From Schistocerca nitens (taxonomy: Eukaryota; Arthropoda; Insecta; Orthoptera; Acrididae), in contig NC_064616.1 in assembly GCF_023898315.1 (NCBI RefSeq), positions 705,093,389 to 705,157,388 on the forward strand: 64,000 bases of DNA. Reading direction: 5' to 3'. Shown piece after piece: positions 1-12,653 of the stretch. The translations under genes were made by a program, and so were the position numbers. Positions within the stretch are counted from its first letter, which is position 1. Each line of letters starts with the position of its first letter. The notes under the pieces are model-generated. The model saw only the letters and a program-made list of their open reading frames with translations. It did no database searches and was not told the origin of the DNA.

Positions 1-1717
1 CCAGACTATATACCAATTAGGTTCCTTTCAGAGTATGCTGATGCATTAGCTCCATACTTAACAATCATATACATTCGTTCACTCGACGAAAGATCCGTAC
101 CCAAAGACTGGAAAGTTGCACAGGTCACACCAATATTCAAGAAAGGTAATATGATTAACCCACTAAATTACAGGCCCATATCATTAACGTTCATATGCAG
201 CAGGATTTTGGAACATATATTGTGTTCGAAGATTAAGAATTACCTCGTAGAAAACGGTCTATTGACACACAGTCAACCTGGCTTTAGAAAACATCTTTCT
301 TGTGAAACACAACTAGTTCTTTATTCGCGCGAAGTGTTAAGTACTACTGACAACGGATTTCAGATCGATTCCGTATTTCTGGATTTCCGGAAGGTTTTCG
401 ACACTGAACCACACAAGCGGCTTGTTGTGAAATGGCGTGTTTATGGAATATCGTCTCAGTTATGGGTCTGGATTCGTGATTTCCTGTTAAAAAAGGTCAC
501 AGTTAGTAGTAATTGACGGAAAGTCATCAAGTAAAAGAGAAGTGATTTCTGGCGTTCCCCAAAGTAGTGTTATAGGACCTTTGCTGTTCCTTATTAATAT
601 ACACGACTTGGGAGACAATCTGAGCAGACGTCTTAGGTTATTTGCAGATGCCGCTGTCATTTATCAACTAATAAAGTCGTTAGAAGATCGAAACAAATTG
701 CAAAACAATTTAGAAAAGATACCTGAATGGTGCAAAAATTGGCAACTGACCCTAAATAACGAAGAGTTTGACGTCATCCACGTGAGTGCTAAAAGGAATC
801 CGTTAAATTTCAGTTACACGATAAATCAGTCAAATTTAAAGGCCATAAGTTCAACCAAATACTTAGAAAGTACAATTATGAACAACTTAAATTGGAAGGA
901 ACACACAGAAAATGTTTTGGGGAAGGCTAACCAAAGACTGCGTTTAATTGGCAGGACACTTAGAAAATGTAACAGTTCTCAGTTCTACTAAGGAGACTGC
1001 CTACACTAGGCTTGTCCGTCCTCTCTTAGAATACTGCTGCGCGGTGTGGGATCCTTACCAGATAGGATTGACGGAGTACATCGAAAGAGTTCAAAGAAGG
1101 GCAGCACAATTTGTACTATCGCGAAATATGGGAGAGTTGGGTTGTTGGATTGCTTTTGGGGAAAGATACCAGACAGCGAGGTCATCGGTCTCATCGAATT
1201 AGGGAAGGACGGGGAAGGAAATCGGCTGTGCGCTTACAAAGGAACCATCCTGGTATTTGCCCGGAGCAATTTAGGGAAATCACGGGAAACCTAAATCAGG
1301 ATGTCCGGAAGCGGGATTGAACCGTCGTTCTCCCGAATGCGAGTCCAGTGTGCTAGCCACCGCGCCACCTCGCTCGGTGGTGAGGGAGAGAGTGTCACTG
1401 AAATGATACAGGATTTGGGCTGGACATCATTAAAACAAAGGCGTTTTTCGTTGCGATCGAATCTTCTCACGAAATTCGAATCATCAACTTTCTCCTCCTA
1501 GTGCGAAAATATTTTGTTGACACCGACCTACATAGGGAGAAACGATCACCACGATAAAATAAGGGAAATCAGAGCTCGTACGGAAAGATATAGGTGTTCG
1601 TTATTTCCGCGTGCTATTCGAGATTGGAATAATAGAGAATTGTGAAAGTTGTTCGATGAACCCTCTGCAAGGCACTGAAATGTGATTTGCAGAGTATCTA
1701 TGTAGATGTAGACGTAG
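1..1717 (+). pseudogene. CR1/L2-group LINE, reverse transcriptase part (copy 1, broken)
   Basis: Non-LTR retrotransposon fragment that enters from the left edge and runs to its own 3' end. Reverse transcriptase blocks are visible in order: NYRPISLTFICSRILEH, FLDFRKVFDTEPHKRL, SGVPQSSVIGPLLFL, and FADAAV where the family has the catalytic FADD, so one catalytic Asp is replaced by Ala. The C-terminal LVRPLLEYCCAVWDPYQ block follows. Frames break near 515 and 990, and a SINE splits the C-terminus. The 3' end carries short ATGTAGATGTAG repeats at about 1698-1717. The same family recurs at 2703-2890, 53838-56113 and 59678-62150. Clade assignment is by remembered motif similarity. It is not functional. 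Confidence 0.85.
1137..1383 (-). mobile_element. tRNA-derived SINE, family B, inside LINE copy 1
   Basis: Reading leftward from 1383: GGTGGCGCGGTGGCTAGC (A-box region), CGGTTCAATCC (B box), then the body CCTTCCCTAATTCGATGAG and ATGACCTCGC. It matches copies at 18048-18280 and 28547-28756. It splits the LINE C-terminus, which resumes after 1390; GGGAGAG at 1130-1136 and 1384-1390 looks like the target duplication. Confidence 0.85.
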
Positions 1718-2702
1718 AAAAACGTAATGTTTAAGTGTTAACAAAAAATGTGCTGAAGTGATAAATGGATGATTTGTTAAGTTTCCTTTCGAATTGTTAC
1801 CTTATAATTGTACTGCCTCACGCCTAATTCAATTCTTCAACCAGAAACGGATCAGGCTAACATCCGTATTGAAACCATTGTAGAACGGAAATGGTACGTT
1901 TCCAGACATGGGTTACTACTTAGAATATTATGTACTCAATACCCTGTACAAGTCCTCGAATTTTGTAGCTGGAATTTTTGAACACCCTATATATTCACTT
2001 TCTGTGGTGATGCTTTTCATTGTTCTTCGTGTGACATGTTTGTTCAGATTGTGTTTGAGATCCTTTTGGAGTAGTTCTTCATTCTTTGTTGATAACTTTA
2101 TTTCTGTTGAATTATCAACTCTTTCATAGAAGATATGTTTTCATGCTGGTGTTTGGTGTTGCTAGTTTATGGGTTTGTATTCAACAGTTTCTTCAGTTTC
2201 TCATCTTGTTTCTCTAGCTTTCTTTTTAATGTTGTTTCTATAAGGCATTTGACCTGCTCAGTAATGTTGTAAATTATTACAGATTGCTTAATGACATTGC
2301 ATGTTTGTTAGTGTGTTCCTTATACTGTGGTGTCAAATAGTCATTGCTTTGAGCACAGTTCTTGAGTTTCTTTCTAAGCCATGCGAATTCTGCTTTTCTT
2401 TTAGCATATTGGGCAGCAAATGGCATGTTGTTTACATTAACCTTGGCATAATTATGAACTACATTGTTAGACAGACGTGTGTTGTTAAACTTTATATTTA
2501 GCATGATTTGATGAAAATGCATAGCTGTATTCATGTATCTGATGTAGACCTGCAAGGTAAATGGTCAGCATGGCGCTGAAATTATCATACTGGAATTTTA
2601 AGCTCTGTTCCCACGCTTGCACAAAATCAGTAACGAATTAAAAAAGGTATGCCTTTCTGTAAGTAGGCAATTATTGTCGCTTTGTACAGTTGACAATATT
2701 CT
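1718..2702. other. no recognised gene
   Basis: AT-rich sequence. A basic 92-aa minus-strand ORF at 2277-2555 (contains AKRKAEFAWLRKKLKNC) may be a decayed TE protein, since its frame is flanked by stops. I cannot assign it. Confidence 0.5.
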
Positions 2703-2890
2703 ACCGAACTGCATCTCCATCTCCACCTACATGGATACTCTGCAAATCACACTTAAGTAGCTGGCAGAAGGTTCACAATAATTCTCCTCCTGAACAGCGC
2801 GCGGAAAATACGAACATCTGAATCTTTTCGTGCGATCTCTGATTTCCCTTATTTCATTATGATGGTTGTTTTCCCCATGTAGACTGTTTT
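2703..2890 (-). mobile_element. 3' end fragment of CR1/L2-group LINE
   Basis: Reverse complement of the 3' tail of the 1-1717 LINE: CTACATGGATACTCTGCAAA, then GCGCGCGGAAA and CTGATTTCCCTTATTT as in the terminal coding region and 3' UTR. Strongly 5'-truncated, as is usual for LINE insertions. The left end at about 2703 is the element's 3' terminus. Confidence 0.8.
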
Positions 2891-2970
2891 CCACCGAGAT
2901 GATGTACTACGTTTCCCTCACATTGTTTTTTAACATTTGATTCGCATTCTGTTTCCATTAGTTGAATATA

Positions 2971-4167
2971 CACTGAAGCGCCAAAGAAACTGGTATAGGC
3001 ATGCGTGTTCAAATACAGAGATGTGTGCGTTTAAGCAGAATACGGCGCCGCGGTCAAAAAGTGTCTGGCGCAGTTGTTAGATCGGTTACTGCTGCTACAA
3101 TGGCACGTTATCAAGATTTCAGTGAGTTTGGACGTGGTATTATAGTCGGCGCACAAGCGATGTAACAGCATCTCCGAGGTAGCGATGAAGTGGGGATTTT
3201 CACATACGACAATTTCACGGCTGTACCGTGAATATCTAGAATCCGGTAAAACATCAGAACTCAGACATCGCTGCGGCCGGAAAAAGGTCCTGTAAGAACG
3301 GGTCCAACGACGACTGAAGAGAATCGTTCAACGTGACAGAAGTGCCACACTTTCTCAAATTGATGCAGATTTCAGTGCTGGACCATCAACAAGTGTCAGC
3401 GTGCGAACCATTCAACGAAACATCGATATGGGCTTTCGGAGCCGAAGGCCCACTCGTGTAGACTTGATTACCGCACGACACAAAGCTTTACGCCTCGCCT
3501 GGGCCCGTCAACACCGATATTGAACTGTAGATGACTGGAAACACGTTGTCTGGTCGGACGAGTCTCGTTTCAAATTTTATCGAGTGGATCGACGTGTACA
3601 CGGGTATGGAGACAACCTCATGAATCCGTGAAACTAGCATGCCAGCAGGGGACTGCTCAATCTGATGGCGGCTCTGTAATGGTGTGGAGGATGTGCAGTT
3701 GGAGTGATACTGGGCCCCTGATATGTCTAGATATGTCTCTGACAGATGACACGTACGTAAGCATCCTCTCTGATCACCTGCATCCATTCATGTCCATTGC
3801 GCATTCCAACGGACGTGGGCAATTCTAGCAGGACAATGCGACACTCCACACGTCCAGAATTGCTACAGAGTGGCTCCAGGAACACTCTTCTGAGTTTCAA
3901 CACTTCCGCTGGCCACCAGAATCCCCAGACATGAGCAGTATTGAGCATATCTGGCATGCCTTGCAACGTGCTGTTCAGAAGAGATCTCCAACCCCTCGTA
4001 CTCTTACGGATTTATGGACAGCCCTGCAGGACTCACGGTGTCAGTTCCCTCCAGCACTACTTCTGACATTATCGAGTCCATGTACGTTGTTTTGCGGCAC
4101 TTCTGAGTGCTCGCGGGGGGCTCACGCGATATTAGGCAGGTGTGCCAGTTTCTCCGTCTCATCAGTG
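2971..4167 (+). mobile_element. Tc1/mariner-like DNA transposon, full length but dead
   Basis: TIRs begin CACTGAAGCGCCAAAGAAAC at 2971 and end TTTCTCCGTCTCATCAGTG at 4167. Both sides have TA (2969-2970 and 4168-4169), the Tc1/mariner target duplication. About 1.2 kb, as expected for the superfamily. The transposase inside is broken, so the copy could move only in trans. Confidence 0.9.
3100..4135 (+). pseudogene. Tc1-like transposase pseudogene
   Basis: Starts at ATG 3100 (MARYQDFSEFGRG), which fits the N-terminal helix-turn-helix start of this family. The frame is lost within about 23 codons near 3163 (stop TAA) and again several times. Later pieces show the DDE domain: WSDESRFKFYR near 3550, QDNATLHTSR near 3831-3860 and the SPDMSSIEHIW block near 3925-3955. 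The natural stop is at 4133-4135. Short indels account for the frame changes; no catalytic protein can be made. Confidence 0.85.
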
Positions 4168-4458
4168 TAGTTTGGAGTAACTTCTTCATTATAGACGCCA
4201 TTTCAAAGGCTATGTATAGCGCTGCCGCTTACTGGAATTTCATGACACTATAGGGGCTGACGCTGCAATATTCCGCGGTGTCACACAACAAATTCCGCAT
4301 TTTCTCAACCGAAATTTTCCTAGAAAAAATGTGTTGCATTACTCATTGAAAGCCCCTCTTAGCATTTAGGATTGTTACATTATTTAGTCAATTGAAACAC
4401 AAGGTCAGTAAGTAGATTTTTCTCCTTCACCCAGAAGGTTTGGCTCAGTGGACATGTT

Positions 4459-4677
4459 CAAAATGGTTCAAATGGCTCTGAGCACTATGGGACTTAACTT
4501 CTAAGGTCATCAGTCCCCTACAACTTAGAACTACTTAAACCTAACTAACCTAAGGACATCACACACATCCATTCCCGAGACAGTATTCGAACCTGCGACC
4601 GGAGCGGTCGCGCGGTTCCAGACTGTAGCGCGGTTCCAGACTGTAGCGCCTAGAACCACTCGGCCACCCCGGCCTGC
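4459..4677 (-). mobile_element. tRNA-derived SINE, family A
   Basis: Full-length minus-strand copy. The target duplication GTGGACATGTT lies at 4448-4458 and 4678-4688. Near the tRNA head an 18-bp piece, GCGCGGTTCCAGACTGTA, is present twice in tandem (4611-4646), unlike every other copy here. Confidence 0.95.
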
Positions 4678-4688
4678 GTGGACATGTT

Positions 4689-5494
4689 ATTTTAGGTCTT
4701 TGCTTCTGCAGGAAGAATCGGACAGTTCTTTGGACGTTGGTTCTAACGATTCCATTATCTATGAAATGCCCTCTGCTCATTCTAGAAATTCTTAAGGCGA
4801 ATTAATAAACAACTTATGCCACTGTACAATTGTCATTTATGGCACTGTTTGTGATAATCGAATACTACAGATTCTACTTATTTATTTTGAGTTCATTTGA
4901 GATCGGTGTCAAACACACTTGGTCATAGAATACGTAACTACGTTTTGATTGAAAAAGTTAGAATAATAGAATGTTGAACTATACAATTCAAAAATGAAAA
5001 TAACAATATAAAGCAAGAAAGACTAGTTCAAGACAACACTATGGAAATAGCTGGAAACTTGAAGGACACTTAAAGCAAGTCTGATATGTAAATGAGTAAT
5101 TAGAAATAACTATAATACTCGTGTGAACCGAATATCATCTTCTTAGTAATCGTGCGGGGCTTTTATACAGAATGTTATAGGAATGAAGGTAAATATTTCA
5201 GCATACTTTTTATACGTAGTTTGGAGCTAAAAGCTTTTTTTTTACAGTCGTCGTGTTTCGAGTGGATAAGAAGACATAGATACTGGAAGTTACATATAAT
5301 TTCGACGCATGCATATAAGCCCTCAATAGGTGTCTGGCACCAGCAAATCCGTGTCTTAATAAAACGAAGCTACACCTTCAGGTAGACTTGTTATGGTTAT
5401 AAAAGTATTTAGAAAAACGTCACATATATTTACGCATACTAAATTTGCCAAGACAATGTTTTCTTGGGTATTTGTCCCCTCCCCCTCGTCATGA
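4689..5494. other. no recognised gene
   Basis: AT-rich sequence with only short random ORFs. I see no TE ends, RNA gene or repeat. Confidence 0.5.
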
Positions 5495-7168
5495 ATCATG
5501 AACCTTGCCATGGTGGGGTGACTTGTGTGCCTGAACGATGCAAATGGCAGTGCAATGAGTACAACCACAACGGATGTGTGTCTGAATAGAAACCATTCAA
5601 TCAAGTGGTTCCTGAAGATGGCCACCACCTTTTTCTGTAGTTGCAGTGGCAACAGTCTGGATGACTAGCTGATGTGCCCTTGTATTGTAAGAAAACATGA
5701 CCTCCCTGTACTGGTGCTATGAACGTCTGAAAATAGGGAAACTACAGCCGTTATTTCTTTATCGAGGGCATGCAGCTCTATTGTATGTCTTAATGATGAT
5801 GGAATCCTCATGGTTGAAATTTACCGGAGGTAAAGTAATCCAATATTCGGATCTCCAGGTGGGACTGCTCGGAAGGATGTCATCATAAGAAAGACAAAAC
5901 TGGTTTTATTCAGGTCGGAGCGTGGAATGTTGGATCCGTACGTCGGGTAGGTAGGTTAGAGAATTTAAAAAGAGATGTGGGTATGTTGAATGTTGATACT
6001 GTGGGAATTAGTTTGGTGGAGTAACAGGAAAAACATGACTTTTTTCAGGAGAGTACAGGATTATAAATACAAAGTTGTATTGGGGTAATGCAAGAGTATG
6101 CCTAATAATGAATAAGAAAATAGGAATAAGAGTAAGCTGCAAAGTGAGCTGCAATGAACAGCGTAGTGGACGCTTGAACATGCCAAGATAGACACGAAGT
6201 CAATACCCTCTCCACTAGTACGAGTTCATATGCCAACTATATTCGCAGATGAAGAGAGTGAAAGAATATATGATTAGGTAAAAGAAATTGTTCAGGTAGT
6301 TACTGGAGACGAAAATTGTGGTGGGGGCTCGAATTCGATAGCAAGAAAAGAAGTGAAGGAAAAATTAGAGGAAGACTTGGATTGTGGGAAAGAAATCAAA
6401 CTGGAAGCATTCTGGTAGAATTTTTCCCAGAGCATAGTTTAATCACTGCTAATATTTTGTTTAAGAATCGTGAAAGAAGGTTATTTACATGGAAAGAACA
6501 TAAGGGTAACTGGAAGGTTTTTATGAATTACATAATGAGAAGACAGATTTCGAAATCAGATTATAAACTGCAAAATACTTCAAGAGGCAGGTTCTGGACT
6601 CTGACAGTAAATTATTGGTTATGAACTGCAGATTAAAACTGAAAAAAAATTGTAAAATGGTTGGAAATTCAGGAAATAAGACCTATTAAGTTGAAAGAAC
6701 CGGAAGTTATTGAGAGTTTTAAATGTGGCATTCGGTAACTATTCATTGGAACAGGGAAAACGAAGACAACGGAACACGAATAAGTAGCTCAGAGATGCAA
6801 TAGTGAAGACAGGAGAGCATCACACAGGCAAAAATACCAGGTCTGGTAGGAATCCTAGGACAGCGCTGGCGATACTGCATTTAACTAATGAGGTGGGAAA
6901 ACATAAAAATGTGGCATGAAGCGGGAGAAAGGAATACAGGCGCCTAAAAATGATATTGACAGAAAGTGCAAAATGGCTGAGCAAGAATGGCTAGAGAACA
7001 GATCAAGGCTGTAGAAGCATGCGTGACTATGGAAAAGATGGATGACGCGTACAGGAAAATTAAAGAGACATTTGGAGAAACGAGCAGCAGCTGTATGGAT
7101 GTCAAGAGCTCTGATGGCACGCCGGTACTAAACAAAAAGGTGAAGCAGAAACGTGGAAGGAATATAAG
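5495..7168 (+). pseudogene. RTE-like LINE, 5' UTR and endonuclease half (broken)
   Basis: Begins in what I recognise as the long 5' leader of an abundant orthopteran LINE. From about 5917 it reads into an AP-endonuclease-like (EEP) domain: WNVGSVRRVGRL at 5921, then LWERNQTGSILVEFFPEHSL and the RLFTWKEHKGNW block in the frame open at 6316-6624. A linker before the reverse transcriptase follows at about 6960-7165 (MDDAYRKIKETFGE). The RT itself is absent, cut off by SINE debris. Many stops and frameshifts separate the pieces. The 3' half of what looks like the same family is at 32938-33600, minus strand. The EEP domain would nick target DNA in a live element. Confidence 0.75.
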
Positions 7169-7242
7169 GTTAAGTCCCATAGTGCTCAGAGCCATTTGAA
7201 CCATTCTAGGGGACTGATGACCTCAGTGCTTAGAGCCATTTT
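7169..7242 (+). mobile_element. two joined 3' fragments of SINE family A
   Basis: TTAAGTCCCATAGTGCTCAG followed by AGCCATTTGAACCATT ends one fragment; CTAGGGGACTGATGACCTCA with a second AGCCATTT starts another. They sit where the LINE coding sequence ends. Confidence 0.75.
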
Positions 7243-8933
7243 ATTTGAAGTCATGGTTGCAAAATATTGACACGACTTGTTTACAGACGAATGGAAAAAC
7301 TGGTATAAGACGATCTCGGAGAAGATCGGTTTTGATTACGGAGAAACTAAGGAACACACGATAAACACTAACCCTGTAACTTATTCTAGAAGATAACATG
7401 AAGAAAGGCCGAGATTGTGCCTGTGACACACTAACGGTTGTGGACGTCATCTATACAGTGTGTTATCCACTAAAGTATTGCATCAACGGCTTACTGTATG
7501 GTCTTAGTATTAGTGTGTATCATGAGCGACCACTGTTCCTGCTTGCGAGCAATCACAGCGGCAACCACTGCTGGCTGCACAGGAATCTGCGGATCGCAAC
7601 GCGGCGCCCTTGCTTCAGCATATTCTGAAAACAGTATTCTAGCACCACAACAGTGGTCGAAATATTACAAAGGTTGTTATACACTTTTCCTCTTTCGACA
7701 TTTGCTTCTTCCATCCTGGCCTATGCACATATCATATTGCCCATTGAACAAATATGGAGGTTCGTCGGTCGACTCAGAATATATTTGGAAAGTTATATAC
7801 AGGAAGTATACTAAAGTCTGTTTGATTCGATGTCACGATGAATAGAATTTTTTCTTATAGAGAGTTGTGACTGCACCAAATATTCATTTTGAATATGTAA
7901 TCTAGTTTTATTATTTTCTGGGTTACGCAGTTTCGATGTGTACCTACAAACAATAAGTGTGCTATATTTCATTCATTTCTGAGTACACATCCCTGTTGTT
8001 GCAATTTTTTAAAACATTAATGAGTTATAAGCAATAGTTACCGCTTGAAAATGAATTTTACGATCAAATAAGTTTCCATTTGATTAAAGAGAAACATAAC
8101 ATTTACAAAGAATATCTCGATCATGATAAGTCTTCTCGAGTACGGTGTTACAGGTGTGTCACTTACGTATTCTACTAAGTCTTTAGAAAGAGAGACAACT
8201 TCACTTCAACATAGATATCACCAGATTCTTGATACAGAGTCCGTGGGAAATTATTTACAGTCCGCTATTTAGCTGAGAGGCTTCGGAGTTAAATCGGAGG
8301 ACACTGGATGTCTGACCTTAAAATGTGGAACCTAATTGTAAAAGATTAATTCTTTGAAATAGCTCGGACTTTCCGAGTTTAAGGAAATGTCTCGTTTGCT
8401 GCTGGCAGGAGGCTCATATAAATTATAGAGGTTTGTTGTGGTTGTAAGCGTGCCGTTAAACTAAGGAGTTGTGCCACTAAATCACTTCCTAACATCTTCG
8501 AACGGAGCTGCTGAGCCGCCGGCGTCTCACACGTAAGACGCGTTGACTGCTCGTGCGTCTGTGATTATTTGCGTGTGTGCGTGCGTCTGCGCGAGCGCGT
8601 CTGTTTCACAACGGCCATAAAAATTTTATTATCAGGTGACGTTTGCAGCAAACTCACTTGCTTCCTACATGGTGCAAAGAGACAGCCGAAGGGGCAACAC
8701 GGAAACATCTACGTGACTGTCAATTCGATTGTTTATGCATTATCGTCGACGATTCGCCCATCTGTAATTCTTATATGTGAATGAGTACCTGACCTCTGGA
8801 GTTTGCGTTGTACGTCCACACGGTCAAAAATTAGAAATGGTACCACTTTTTTCCATTATATTTCGGGCATCGATCGAACACAATAGCTCAACCACTTTTT
8901 CCTTGACCTGTAACAGTAATCTAGTAAGCTAAT
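7243..8933. other. no recognised gene
   Basis: Perhaps LINE remnant to about 7390 (a WYKTISEKIGFDYGE reading near 7300); beyond that I see only short ORFs and AT-rich sequence. A slightly CpG-richer patch at 8500-8600 has no supported feature. Confidence 0.4.
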
Positions 8934-9129
8934 GGTTCAAATGGTTCTGAGCACTATGGGACTTAACTTCTGAGGTCATCAGTCCCCTATAACTTAGAAC
9001 TACTTAAACCTAACTAATCTAAGGACATCACACACATCCATGCCCGAGGCAGGATTTGAACCTGCGACCGTGGCGGTCGCGCGGTTCCAGACTGTAGCGC
9101 CTAGAACCGCTCGGTCACCCCGGCTGCCG
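8934..9129 (-). mobile_element. tRNA-derived SINE, family A
   Basis: Full-length minus copy from AATGGTTCAAATGGTTCTGA to CGGTCACCCCGGCTG. Only a weak TAAGCT repeat is seen at the flanks. Confidence 0.93.
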
Positions 9130-9417
9130 GTCTATTAAGCTCTAAATCTCTTTAGGTGACATTCCTTTCTTTCTTCGATATATATCTTGCCTGCCTTCTT
9201 CTCAGGTTTTTGGCTCAAAGGGCTGCTGTCCCCCAAGTTTCTTCTTTAGAGATCTACGCTCCATGATATAACACGATATCCCTATAACATGGTATCTCTA
9301 GCTCTTGTAAGACTTTTTTCACTTCTGTCGACGACGTTCCTTTTTTTATTTATGAACAGACGAAGACTCAACTGAAACAATTTGTGATCTCATCTTTTCC
9401 TTTTTGGATTGGTAACT

Positions 9418-9441
9418 ATTATTTATTATTATTATTATTAT
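9418..9441. repeat. (ATT)n at the 3' end of the R4/Dong-like LINE
   Basis: TAA repeats in the element's orientation. They match the much longer (TAA)n tract at the 5' side (14975-15066), as if the LINE had inserted into a TAA microsatellite. Confidence 0.8.
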
Positions 9442-12400
9442 ATTTCTTTTCTTTCTCAGACGTTATGTCTGGTTAAAAATGGAAAGTGACACGGACCTTG
9501 ATCAAGCGTGACTTCCTTTTAACTGTACGGTATATGTTACATTGCATTGAAGAACTTTCGGGTAATTGAACATGTATCAATAATTACAGATTTCTGTAGT
9601 TGTATATATACATTTGGATGTAGCTGTATTGCGCTGATGTACTGGTGGATATTGTGTGGTATGACTCCTCTAGTTGACAGTATAATTGGTATAATGTCAA
9701 CTTTATTCTGATGCCACATGTCCTTGAGTTCCTCAACCAGTTGGATATATTTTTCAATTTTTTCTCCTGTTTTCTTCTGTATATTTGTTGTATTGGGTAT
9801 GGATATTTCGATTAGTTGTGTTAATTTCTTCTTTTTATTGGTGAGTATGATGTCAGGTTTGTTATGTGGTGTTGTTTTATCTGTTATAATGGTTCTGTTC
9901 GATTATAATTTGTATTCATCATTCTCCAGTACATTTTGTGGTACATACTTGTATGTGGGAACGTGTTGTTTTATTAGTTTATGTTGTATGGCAAGTTGTT
10001 GATGTATTATTTTTCTACATTGTCATGTCTTCTGGTGTATTCTGTATTTGCTAGTATTGTAGATCCGCCTGTGATGTGGTCTACTGTTTCTATTTGTTGT
10101 TTGCAAAGTCTGCATTTATCTGTTGTGGTATTGGGATCTTTAATAATATGCTTGCTGTAATATCTGGTGTTTATTGTTTGATCCTGTATTGCAATCATGA
10201 ATCCTTCCGTCTTACTGTATATATTGCCTTTTCTTAGCCAGGTGTTGGATGTGTCTTGATCGATGTGTGGCTGTGTTAGATGATACGGGTGCTTGCCATG
10301 TAATGTTTTCTTTTTCCAATTTACTTTCTTCGTATCTGTTGATGTTATGTGATCTAAAGGCTTGTAGAAATGGTTATGAAATTGCAATGGTGTAGCCGAT
10401 GTATTTATATGAGTGACTGCTTTGTGTATTTTACTAGTTTCTGCTCGTTCTATAAAGAATTTTCGTAACTTGTCTACCTGTCCATAATATAGGTTTTTTA
10501 TGTCGATAAATCCCCTTCCTCCTTCCTTTCTGCTTCATGTGAATCTTTCTGTTGCTGAATGTATGTGATGTATTCTATATTTGTGGCATTGTGATATTGT
10601 AAGTGTATTGAGTGCTTCTAGGTCTTTGTTACTCCATTTCAGTACTCCAAATGAGTAGGTCAATATTGGTATAGCATAAGTATATATAGCTTTTGTCTTG
10701 TTTCTTGCTGTCAATTCTGTTTTCAGTATTTTCGTTAGTCTTTGTCTATATTTTTTTAGTTCGTCTTTAGTATTTGTATTATCTATTCCTATTTTTTGTC
10801 TGTATCCTAGATATTTATAGGCATCTGTTTTTTCCATCGCTTCTATGCAGTCGCTGTGGTTATCCAATATGTAATCTTCTTGTTTAGTGTGTTTTCCCTT
10901 GACTACGCAATTTTTCTTACATTTGTCTGTTCCAAAAGCCATATTTATATCATTGCTGAATACTTCTGTTATCTTTAGTAATTGGTTGAGTTGTTGATTT
11001 GTTGCTGCCAGTAGTTTTAGATCATCCATGTATAGCAAATGTGTGATTTTGTGTGGGTATGTTCCAGTAATATTATATCCATAATTTGTATTATTTAGCA
11101 TGTTGGATAGTGGGTTCAGAGCAAGTCAGAACCAGAAAGGACTTAATGAGTCTCCTTGGTATATTCCACGCTTAATCTGTATTGGCTGTGATGCGATATT
11201 ATTTGAATTTGTTTGGATATTAAGTGTGGTTTTCCAATTTTCCATTACTATGTTTAGGAACTGTATTAATTTAGGATCTACTTTGTATATTTCCCATATC
11301 TGTAGTAACCACATGAGTGGGGTACACTATCAAAAGCTTTTTGGTAATCAATGTATGCGGAGTGTAGTGACCTTTGTTTAGTTTTAGCTTGATATGTCAC
11401 CTCTGTATCTATTATCAGTTGCTCTTTACATCCTCGTGCTCGTTTGCAACAGCCCTTTTGTTCTTCATTTATAATTTTGTTCTGTGTTGTATGTGTCATT
11501 AATTTCTGTGTAATGACTGAAGTTAATATTTTGTATATTGTTGGTTGGCCCGTTATGAGGCGATATTTTGCTGGGTTTGCTGTGTCTGCTTGGTCTTTAG
11601 GTTTCAGATAAGTTATTCCTTGTGTAAGTGTATCAGGGACTGTGTATGGGACTGGAATGTAATTGACAAACAATTTAGTTAGATGTGAATGTGTTGAGGT
11701 GAACTTCTTTAGCCAGAAATTTGCTATTTTATCATTTCCAGGGGCTTTCCAATTGTGAGTAGAATTAATTACTCGGGTGACTTCATGTTGCAAAATTATC
11801 ACTTCAGGCATTTATGGTATCATCTTATATGAGTCTGTTTCTGCTTGTATCCACCGTGCATGTCTGATATGTTGTACCGGGTTGCTTCAGAAGAGTTCCA
11901 TGTCTGTTATGTTTGGTGGATTGTCTATTTTACTGTGTGTGTTATCTATTGTCTGGTAAAATTTCTTTTGGTTTGTATTGAATGTTTGGGTTTGTTTCCT
12001 TCTATTTTCACTTTATTTGTATCTTCTAAGTTGTTGGGCCAATGCTTGTAATTTCTGCTTCTTTTCATCTAATTGCTGTATCGCTTCTTTTTGTGAGATT
12101 TTACCTAACCTTTTTCGTTTTTTGTCTGATATTTCATTTCTTATAAATTGTGTTAGCTGTCCGATGTCTTTTCCCAGTTTTTCTATTCTGATCTGTAGCC
12201 TGTGTTGCCATGCTGGTTTTGTGGGTTTATTCTGTGTGTTGGTTGGTTCTAATCTCTGCCTAGTGTGTATATTTAGTGTAGTGAGTGCTCCTACATAAAC
12301 CAGTAGTTGTAACCCTTCCATAGTTGTATTTTCATTTATTTTGTTGTGTATGGTTGTGTTGATAGTTGTTATTGTTGTTTCGACTTATGGGTTATTTGGT

Positions 12401-12451
12401 GGTCTATGCAAGAATGGTCTAATGTATGTATTTGTGTCTTTGTATTCTATG

Positions 12452-12573
12452 CAGGGTGTTACATAAAGGTACGGCCAAACTTTCAGGAAACATTCCTCAC
12501 ACACAAAGAAAGAAAATATGTTATGTGGACATGTGTCCGGAAACGCTTACTTTCCATGTTAGAGCTCATTTTA
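12452..12573 (+). repeat. left TIR of DD41D transposon
   Basis: About 122 bp, the near-exact reverse complement of 13911-14032 with a handful of mismatches. This is long for a mariner-type TIR. Confidence 0.88.
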
Positions 12574-12653
12574 TTACTTCTCTTCAAATCACATTAATCA
12601 TGGAATGGAAACACACAGCAACAGAACGTACCAGCGTGACTTCAAACACTTTG

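Noticed and set aside
2971..4167. Tc1-like copy at 2971 as a relative of the 58254 element
   Set aside because: TIRs (CACTGAAGCGCC against CACTCCTGGAAA) and proteins differ; they are separate Tc1 lineages.
8569..8784. Possible host exon (71-aa ORF in a CpG-richer patch)
   Set aside because: No splice-site pattern, homology motif or codon signal that I can defend.
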